A program made the translations under genes and the position numbers. From Leucocoprinus leucothites (lineage: Eukaryota; Basidiomycota; Agaricomycetes; Agaricales; Agaricaceae), in contig JAACJO010000002.1 in the NCBI GenBank assembly GCA_013368445.1, positions 62,001 to 126,000 on the forward strand: DNA of 64,000 nucleotides. The letters run 5' to 3'. Below are positions 55,829-64,000 of this stretch, piece by piece. Every line of letters starts with the position of its first letter. Position 1 is the first letter of the stretch. Below the pieces are notes generated by a model. That model was given only the letters and a program-made list of their open reading frames with translations. It made no database searches and was not told the origin of the DNA.

Positions 55829-56881
55829 ATGTTCCTGATTCAGGTGTCTCGTATTCTAATCTTCGCCCTCACATTTCTTCCTTCCCTGATCTCAGCAAGA
55901 GGGCGTGGCCGTGGTGGCGGAGGATCATCTGGTGGCGGAGAATCTGATTTCTACCTCGAGCCCATTGATGCGGCCGAGTTCGCGTTCTGCGTCATCTTCG
56001 CTGTAGTAACAGCCCTACAAGTATTAATAGCGCTCTCCAACATACGCAGGCGAATCAACAAGGTACCCTCGTCGATTGCAATGTTGGAATACAGCGTTGG
56101 TCCAATATTTCCCATCTGTATCCTCATGGCGACGCTACTTCTTACCACTACCTACGTTTTAAATGCAACGTACGTGGGGCAAACACACAAATTACCCACA
56201 CTTGGAGTTGTGTTGTTGTCTGCGAGCTTCTTCGGGGCCTGGAGCACGATGCGGTTTCTTGCAGACATATTCCTCGTCTCAGGTATCTTGGCACTTCTTT
56301 CGCACCGTGAGAAGATCGTGTTAGACACTCCGCGCTGGATAATGGATGTCAAGGCAATCGCAGATGCCATTCTAGTTGTCATACTCCTAGCTTTGAGCAT
56401 GGGGGCTGTGGGGCTGGAAATGGCGTACCTAAAGGATTCAAGGGTTACCACAGAGGGAACGATAGAGACCCGGGAAAAGCTTGCTGTTGCATATGCTTCC
56501 TTTCTCTTTCTCGCTACGGTGAACATTGCGGTAACCTCCATCACGTTGTATGTTCGTGCCAGAAAATCATCCCACGTCAACGATCATTCCGTGCATACCT
56601 TTGTCTCCTCCTCTTGCTCCTGATACTAAAACTGACTCGTTTTGAAGATCATTCGTAACTGTGCATTTACGATCTCGCCTCTTTTTGTGGTTTATACCTT
56701 ATTCCTACTCATATACCAAGCGCTCGCAGAGCAAATAATATTCGAAGGGGAAGAAGTCTTAAAACAGTGGAATCTTGCATCTGTGATTATCGGATGTAGT
56801 ACGGAGGCGATGGTTATCAATGCTTGCTTGGGTTCTGGAATGCCACCGTTACCAAAGGAGAACAAGGAGGTTGAACAATAG
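55829..56881 (+). CDS. seven-TM secretory-pathway protein, family M copy D
   Basis: Predicted 331 aa. Exon 1 55829-56590 (762 nt, same as C), intron 56591-56647 (57 bp), exon 2 56648-56881. The signal-like start (ILIFALTFLPSLISA), Arg/Gly-rich spacer and seven hydrophobic segments are as in C. The loop between segments 4 and 5 is the most variable region (DSRVTTEGTIETREK here versus DPRLAGDGAVVAFHK in C). The C terminus is shortened by an earlier TAG compared with A and B. An open frame upstream to 55745 has in-frame sense codons but is not conserved, so ATG 55829 is preferred. Confidence 0.88.
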
Positions 56882-57552
56882 CTGGTTCAGAATAGGTTAT
56901 ACAGACAACGTGACTGTTGTTATGTTTATCGTCCAGGGCTCAGCGCTCAAAGGACACTTTAAGTAAATGTTTTCAACTTTGCACTAGTTTTATTATCGTG
57001 TAGATACTTAAACAGCGAATATTGTCAAGCGAACACTGATGTATTCCAGAAACGTTGTACATACATCAGTCTAGACAAGAAAACTTAGTGACAGACCGTT
57101 GCCTCAGGTCGCCAATATCTCATTCTATTGGAGAGCATGCCCCGTCACTGACGTAGGGGGCACCCGAAGCCCGGATATTTCTGACGCGCTTACAGCGCGT
57201 ATGTGGAAAGCTGGGTCGGAAATCGCCGCATTATTTTGATAAAGCGGTCTGGCTTGCATCCTTCACTTTGATTCTCTGAACTCGGTGACCAGTATAATTC
57301 AGATCTCTATGGTGCGGCTCAGCCCTGGAATTTCTCTTACTACACCTAGCTGCACGCTTATTGTCTCCAGTCCCACCCAGTGCCATGCAGGAAATAACTA
57401 GTAGTACTTGTGGAAACGCAATGCTTATAGGACAGGGACAGGAAGGGTAACACTACACCTTCGAATGTAGACAATGCATCATTGTCTGGCAAACAATACA
57501 AGACATAGTTAGCTTGTCTATTTGCCCCTGAAACAATACAAAGCATCGCTCT
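56882..57552. repeat. M tail and segment K, array copy 4
   Basis: The tail is like those after A-C; segment K at about 57200-57370 matches 47935-48090. No intact frame. Confidence 0.5.
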
Positions 57553-58290
57553 TCACCATCCCACACTCCACTGCTCTGCTCTAACGTGGGCGACATCACC
57601 ACCGAGTCCTTGGAACCACTCCTTTCGCGTGTTGAGTACATTCGCCACCTCACCCACTTCGACGAGAAAGACGCAGCTGTAATACATGTGGCCAAACCCC
57701 ATCTTGTGCCTCTCGTTCCGACCGCTGTGGATGCTGTTTACTTGAAATTTGAGCTCACCATCGTGGTTCAAATCTGTGCCCTTCGGAGTACTGGTTGCTC
57801 TAGCGAAGTGCTGACCTCCGCTGAGGAGGTGAATATCGAAGATCCACAGATCAAGTTCCTCAAGGACTTCCAGAAAGGGCTCATGGCCAAGCTCGTCATA
57901 ACGGTCTATGCAGATATTAAGATTCGGGAATACCTTGACAGAGTCGGCAGGACGCATACGGAGGTCAAAGATTCTGGCCTCAAGCTCCGTGCCAAGAAAC
58001 TAGGGCCTCGTATGAATGTGTCCACGTTGACCTACTTCTCTGTTCGTGATTCATCCTATGCACACCCCGGAGCTCCCTGGGCCACTGACCACTGCATGGA
58101 TTGAAATTATTGAACGCAGGATCCAGGGACCGATTGATGCGACTGATGCGCTCTGAAAGGCAAAGCATAACGAGGTGCACCGGTGCAAGTGAGATGCCGA
58201 TTTCCGGGAGCCATAGCTTTCAATTGAGGTCTGCAGTCGGGCAATAAGGTAATCAGGAACTACCAGATGGCCCGTTAGATCTATGTGCAT
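57553..58290. pseudogene. segment G, longest copy; unrecognised coding remnant
   Basis: Both strands are open for over 130 codons but neither starts with ATG. The minus strand reads leucine-rich, F-box-like peptide (FLEVLEELDLWIFDI; PADSVKVFPNL), and the pieces PAD.VKVF and DELG are shared with the copy at 44650, which favours the minus strand. The plus strand (EPLLSRVEYIRHLTHF) is the alternative. It could be the remnant of a second F-box gene of the ancestral unit. Confidence 0.35.
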
Positions 58291-59406
58291 TTCAATATGG
58301 TTGTTTCACTCAGCAACTCGACTCATCAATATTTCTTCCTCCTGCCCGTTCGGACAACTCGCATTCCCTTCACATAAACTGGGAGGCTCTCGCAGCATGG
58401 AAGCACTGTCCCGCTTTTCCTATCGTGGATGAACTGTCGAATAAATCGTTCAATGTTGAGTTAGTCATGTCAAGACAGCAGTCGAGGCTACTGGTCTCAG
58501 GCAAGTCTCCTGAGACTATGAAATGAACGTGTCTGTGGGAGTCGAAATCGAAGTTCCTAGATACAGGTTCTGGACTATGCTATTACCGTCAAAACACGGC
58601 CCGGTCCACCCCTTCCGGATATTAACCAGTGTTCTTCAGCCCGCTGCAGCAGGTATTCTTCACAAGTGGCCTATACAATACAGTCTCATCATTAATTCCC
58701 TAATCCTGTAGTGCTCAAGTTAATACACCACCAGAGCTGGTTTGAGCTTGATTTCGTGAAAGCACTGGCAATGTGATGCCTTGGACACCAAATATCTCAA
58801 GTCAATGTTAAAGCTCACGATACATTATCTTGGGCCGAGTACTAAGTCGCCGAGATATGTAATAGGTATTTTTACGTCAAGAATGTAATGTCTACTTAAG
58901 CGAAATGTAAAGACATGAATCTCGACGAGAACATACTGCAACCCTCGAACTTATCTGATGCCATCCCGATAGATTCGATATCACTCTAAGCCTCAAAACG
59001 GTGTGGTCTTGATTCCCGCGATCAAAAAGGCCTCGTTCTCTACCCCTTTTAGAAGATTGGGAATTAGTATCAGACGTTCAACACATCCATTCATTACCAA
59101 GGAAGGGAACAAGAACATTCTCTGGAAGATGACTGCTGCCGGTCACAGTCACTAGCGACAATACCACATCCGAAGGACTTTTTTTGGGTCATAAAACCAT
59201 TCTTGGTCATCTACTAACGCACTTCCCTCGCTCACTGATCCCAGACAGACCTGGGTAGTGCGTTCTGACACAGCCCCAAACACAGATCTTCCGGTCCTTA
59301 GCGGTACACGCTATCTCGAAAGAAGTGGATTTCGGCACTTTTAAGAGTGTCCTGGGCTACACATACTCACCAGTCTACGGTCCCTCACCCCCAAGTCTCT
59401 CTCAGA
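58291..59406. other. intergenic, no supported gene
   Basis: Right border of the array, then unique sequence without coding signal up to family N copy 4. Confidence 0.5.
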
Positions 59407-60604
59407 ATGGATCTGGCCGATGCGAAAGCAGCGGTGCACCAGTATAAAGTTATCGACCTCGTTAGCTGGACAACTATAGCCGGGTTGTTCTACGGGATCG
59501 GCTTCACGTTGTACTGCATGTGTCTACGCATACGATACAGGAACCTGCAAAGGCGCGATCGGCAAAAGCATACAATCATTCTACTTTGCCACTCACTTCT
59601 AGTCTTTGTGCTCACAACTATAGTCATAGGAGTCGACACGCAGCTGACTGTTGTGAAGTACTTTGATCACAACGACGCAATAGCAGTGGGCTCTATCGGA
59701 TATGAAAATAACGACATGCGGCGGCTAACAGTACCAGCAGTACTACAACTTGCCGTCTACCCAGCGGTGTATACACTGACTTCTGTCATAGAGGTATGAT
59801 CCCCACCACTCAATCATCTGGCGCTAAGCATACCATCGTTGCTGACCACTTTGCCCTGGCAGACTTGGCGTATATGGGTCATCTGGACAGCATCTCCTTA
59901 TGCTCTTCACGTCCTCGCAATATACGTCATGTGTTATCTGGCTATGCTAGGTCATTTTGAACTGCTCCATCATGTATAGTGACCATACTCACATGGATAA
60001 ATAGGGACCTATGTTTATGGGTGTGTTTTTAACCCGTCGGTGTCTCCGTCCACAAAGATGGCACTTTGCGCTGCAATCAATGGGCTCAGTATAGCTGTTA
60101 CACTCCTTGTATTTTTTCTGATTGTAGGATGTATATTTTTTGTCCGTCGGCGCGTGACAAAGTTAATGAGTAAGCGTTTTCTATTGTGTACTTGATCCCA
60201 GGCTTGACTTCATACCCTTACATAGAAGGTACTTCGTTACGGCCATCCAACGAGTATACGAGCATCTTGACAGTGCTCATCGAGTCGTACGCTCTCGTAG
60301 TGGTTGTCACTCTCGGAAAAGTTATCTCCTCAGTGGTATTTGACATCCAAAGACCTGCTGAGATTGTTTTCAGTGGTGCTCACACCAACGTACGTACGAA
60401 GATAGAATCCGATGGCTGGCTAACCCACAGTTTCCCCGAAATCTGATTCAGATGATTGCCTACTTCCTTCTTCTCTATCGAGTGCTCTCCAAAAGAGCAT
60501 GGAATCGAGATACAGAACATCAAATCACGTCCTTGCAATGGAACCGGGAAGATGATGGCTCAGATCATAAGACCTTACGAATTCCTTGCGAGCAGCCGGG
60601 ATGA
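59407..60604 (+). CDS. seven-TM protein, family N copy 4
   Basis: Predicted 318-aa membrane protein. Exons 59407-59793, 59863-59950, 60005-60169, 60226-60389, 60452-60604; phases 0/1/1/0, with exons 2 and 3 again 88 and 165 nt. Start MDLADAKAAVHQYKVIDL. Hallmarks: GLFYGIGFTLYCMC, YFDHNDAI, TWRIWVIWTASP, basic VRRR loop, ESYAL, MIAYFLLLYRVLSKRAW, then TEHQITSLQW and a longer charged tail ending in a Cys/Pro stretch. Lies just right of the M array; no shared promoter element with family M was seen. Confidence 0.85.
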
Positions 60605-61967
60605 TTCCACTACGTAGGTCTCACCTCGGTGGGATATAGAGCTGGTGCGTCCCGACCATTCTCACCCATAACCGCCGATTGATAGATTGAAAGAGAGATG
60701 GCAGGCCATTGCCCAAACATTGCTTCATCCTACTTGCGAAGCTACGAGGGTAGCGCAATGGCTTTTCCAGTCCACCAGCTGTTTTCTAGAACGATCGGGT
60801 GCAAGTGAAGTTACATTTGATTGTGATTCTCGCCGCTATTTATTGGTCGAACGAATATCCAGAGGAATGCCAAGTACTAGTTATTGTGATACAATGAGTG
60901 TTTCTGGGTCAAGCGAATCGAGATGGTCTCGTACCTAAAACCCTTTCCGCAACTCTCGCTGAGTCCCTGGGGCCTTAGCCCTCGCCCAAGGTGTTGTTTT
61001 AAGTCTGCAGCTGAAAACATACAGGAATTATATCTTGCGAGCATTTATTGTCTTAACGAGGATTGGCCAACATTTCTTCCTTCACGGCGATATTTCTAGT
61101 GGATACCTTCCTAGGCGATAATGTCGGCGACGCCCAATAGCTTGCATTGACGAGGGATCGGGGTCACTATTCCCCTAGAAGGGATTATACTACAAAGGCG
61201 AGGGATATGACGTGAATGAGTATCATGAATACCCGAATATAGGATTCGAAATACCTCAAAGCGAAACCGGGATGTCTGTAATTCCCCGTCCTTCACAGGT
61301 TCGCTCGCGCGCCCATGTCTGAAGTACTGGGCACTGAGAGACGGTTGCATAAGGCTCAAGGCACTGGAGCTCATGATCCCGGCACGGTAAAGTTCACAGT
61401 GAATGTTGATGTCTCTATTTGTAGATAGAAAACAAAGTTAAGTATCTGAAGCAGCACCGTCGCTAGAATGCTGGTGACAAAGGTTCCGCCGTTCTGGGAA
61501 CCGACAAATGCTCGTAGTCAATTAGTTTGTATTTGTTTGGTTCTTCCGCAAGCCCGACTTTCGTCGTTAGGGCGATCGGATGTAAAGGTAAATGCATGAT
61601 ACTTATGCCGATACCTACTTCATGCCAAAATTCACCATTATATAATTATGAATCTCCTGTTATGCATCGAATTCTATCAGCCTGGACGTGGAAGTGAAAC
61701 ATCAACTTAGCGCCCTACATTGGACTCAGGAAACGGATGAAGGAGGGCGATAGTAAACGGTATTGGGCGGCTGGCGTTAATAAAGCAAAAACCAATCGGG
61801 GGTGATCTTTCCGTGGACTATCATCAGACAACAATTTTACCATGCAAGAGTGGACCGGAAAAACTCTGGGTCAAAACAATCTGTTTCTTTCGGAGGACTG
61901 CATCACATCCTGGCAAGGTACTGTCGATTATCTAAAACTACAAAAATTGACTCTTGTCATAAAGCTT
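60605..61967. other. intergenic with one family N relic
   Basis: Only the exon 5 relic below is recognisable. Confidence 0.45.
61665..61753 (+). pseudogene. relic of family N exon 5
   Basis: Frame from 61685 reads DVEVKHQLSALHWTQETDEG then a stop, matching the exon 5 tail DTEHQITSLQWNREDDG of copy 4. The preceding LSAW is in another frame. The last transmembrane segment is lost. Confidence 0.5.
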
Positions 61968-62639
61968 TTATCTGTTCGTTGGGAACTGTCCAATATTCCA
62001 CTGGACATTTTGCCCTCCCAACTCTTCATCCTCCACTCCATCCTGGCCCAATTTCGGTAGCGAGTCATGCAGAGCATCGTTCGAAACCCCATACACAACA
62101 TCAATCATCAATATACTCGTGAGCAGCGCCCAACTCAGCCACGCAATCGCTAGACTACCCCCTTGCATGGCACAATCGTCGTCAGCGCAAGTGATTCTCG
62201 ACTGTAAAGTGAGGGTAGATAAGATGACCAGGAAGAGCGAATAGAGATTAATAGAATCTATACTCACTGTTTCAAGTGCCACACCAGCAATCCATAGGAT
62301 ATAAATGACCCCGAGAACGATCGTTTCTCCAATGAACGTAGTAAGAAATCCGAGTACCCCTGAGCGAGGCGCATAAGTCGCTGAATACAGGACTAACGCA
62401 CTACAAGAACTTGTCAGTTATTTACTTTTGCTGTACAGACACCGATGCTCACAAGAAGACACAGCAAATTATCGTAAGACTCGCAGTGACTAATAGCTCC
62501 GGGATGAATTGTGCTGGGGGTTGATCAGTCTCATTTCCAAAACAAATCGCTTGGCATAGCATTCACCTCCAGAGACGGGACCAGCAATCCTATGTAGCCT
62601 CACTCCTAACAGAGCCAAGTCTATCACGCAACACACAGT
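61968..62639 (-). CDS. MARVEL-like four-TM protein, 5' end unresolved
   Basis: Minus-strand multi-exon gene. Exons (high to low): 62639-62567, 62513-62453, 62400-62268, 62201-61968; introns 52-66 bp, GT-AG, phases 1/0/0 joining to one frame. The protein reads ALLGVRLHRIAG, then a TM segment (ELLVTASLTIICCVFFALVL), then GFLTTFIGETIVLGVIYILW ending GVALET, then a Cys/Asp loop (TCADDDC), then a last TM (AIAWLSWALLTSILMIDVV) and a polar acidic tail. This spacing, with a small Cys/acidic loop before the last membrane span, is usual for fungal MARVEL-type proteins, which act in membrane apposition and vesicle trafficking. The first exon and start codon lie above 62639 and could not be fixed. Confidence 0.6.
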
Positions 62640-64000
62640 CTATCATCAACGTTGTTCCAATATTATTCATCATCATTGTACGTGGGGGGAGCGCACCAGT
62701 ACTACGAACAAGCCGAGCTTTACACCTGGGACCCATCGGGGGATCGGTTCTGGCATACTGCTAGGTTGGTTCCAAACGAGCGAGCAGGCCGCAGTAAAGG
62801 AAGTCAAGGAGCGTCTTCTCTTCAAAGTGACGATATCTACGAAAGAGGCTTAAGGAGCAGGAAGCCGAGTAAGCAGCTGTTCCTGGTTTCTCAGCGTCCT
62901 CTTCCACGGCAGAGATATTTATGGAAAAGTAATCACAAGAGATTCTGGCGATTCCCACTGCGCTGCACGAAGCGCCAGACAAAAGACGCTAATCAGTTCG
63001 GTGAATAACCTGGTGAGAAATAGTGCTCGAGCGTTACCTCAAGAGATCGCCTCGTTCTCCCACCTGGCTAGAGAGATTCATAAACAATGTGGTAGGTATT
63101 CGCTCTTGAAGACTGATTGTGGGTGTTTCCCTATGAATAGAACCACCCCTCGGCCATCATTAAGAACATGTTCCATTTCCCTTTGAATAATCATATGAAA
63201 TGACCATAAGATCATCGGTGTCGTACATCAGAATAATCAGTCGAGGCTCCGTTCTAAATACAGACGACGTAGCCCCCGACGAATGAAATCACTCCCTCGT
63301 TCTTGAACTTCGTAATACACCCTGACTAACAAACAGCTTTGGTTCCGGTAGTTGACAAGGGATGAGCACGGACGCACAGGCGCCTTCACCAGGCTATAAC
63401 AGGATCGATTCTGATAGAAGGCAAGTATTAAGAGAAATAATGATCGACACGGTTGCAGATCAAACACTTACTTATGATCCTGCGAAGTACTTCCATCGTC
63501 CTCCCCCTCCGCGCTCGCATCACGAAGATATTCTGAACATAGGCAATTCTGACCGACGTTTGGTTTGGGCGGGGGGTCGGGCCTAGAGGGCAGTATGCCG
63601 GAATATCTGGCAAAAGGAAGTCAAGGAGAGGCTGAGTCCACGTTCAATGGCTCTGAAAAAAGCGATACAGAAGCCGCTCCATTATTTCGAAAACTATTAG
63701 AATGTTCCGCGGAAGCGTCGACGAAGCAGTGACGCGATGGACAGATATAAAGATAGCACATTGGATCTGCATAGGGGGGAGGAACGTCATCACAGATAAC
63801 CAAGGCAACTTCATGCAAATGAGAGGTGAGCATGCTCGATTCATGTAGTATTTAGCCATACTGTACCTGAATAGATTACGGAGCAGACTCATCTCCCACT
63901 TCGCTCCTCGGATGCTGTAAGCGCCGAATCCGAGGACAATTCTTCAGTTCTTGACTAAAGGTGCGGTTTGGTTCGCTTGAATCCTATTCACGGTAGACTT
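62640..64000. other. right end, unassigned open frames
   Basis: An ATG-started 74-codon frame at 63362-63586 (MSTDAQAPSPGYNRIDSDRR) and an open stretch at 62652-63008 both contain a downstream piece reading KEVKERL in one frame, suggesting a duplicated, possibly spliced or decayed gene. I could not define exons or a family. Confidence 0.3.

Noticed and set aside
1..64000. CRISPR arrays, bacterial operons, rRNA genes
   Set aside because: No regularly spaced repeats or rRNA-like sequence were seen; intron-rich genes show a eukaryotic source.

Overview
The window looks like the genome of a filamentous basidiomycete, most likely an Agaricomycete. Genes are split by many short (about 53-72 bp) GT-AG introns, there are lineage-expanded seven-TM and BTB families without obvious bacterial or animal counterparts, and a chromodomain Ty3/Gypsy retrotransposon is present. 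A Ceratobasidium/Rhizoctonia-type source is a guess; nothing here proves the genus. Exon coordinates were worked out by eye from splice sites, reading phase and paralogue agreement.

Layout. 1-2.7 kb: decayed minus-strand coding remnants. 2,691-11,600: a complete 8,910-bp Ty3/Gypsy chromovirus with 652-bp LTRs differing at two bases, 5-bp target duplication GCAGC, gag, pol by a likely -1 frameshift, and a third zinc-knuckle ORF between pol and the 3' LTR. It shows a Tf1-like self-priming signature, and no AUG occurs between the predicted transcription start and position 4930 although the gag frame is open from 3904. 11.6-13.9 kb: no supported gene. 13.98-15.2, 31.2-32.5, 35.8-36.95 and 59.4-60.6 kb: four paralogues of a five-exon seven-TM protein (family N), plus two relics (20.1 and 61.7 kb). 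17.2-23.7 kb: two convergent pairs of four-exon BTB-domain genes, i.e. one tail-to-tail pair duplicated. 23.7-31.2 and 32.5-35.8 kb: gene-poor, decayed sequence.

37.5-58.3 kb: a tandem array. Its ancestral unit was F-box gene, then a two-exon 7-TM gene with a signal peptide and Gly-rich N terminus (family M), then a 3' tail and two further segments (K and G). Four M copies remain: three intact (B, C, D) and one (A) split by a 460-bp solo LTR with 5-bp target duplication. The F-box copies are all broken. One carries a 1.76-kb inverted-repeat element containing outward-pointing tRNA-like Pol III boxes, and one is followed by a clean ~600-bp inversion. 61.97-62.64 kb: a minus-strand MARVEL-like four-TM gene, 5' end unresolved.

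Working together: no metabolic operon is visible. The theme is fast birth-and-death evolution of membrane receptors or channels (families N and M) beside BTB and F-box adaptors (known elsewhere as cullin-ligase substrate adaptors), shaped by mobile elements. A shared sensing or self/non-self role is inference only.
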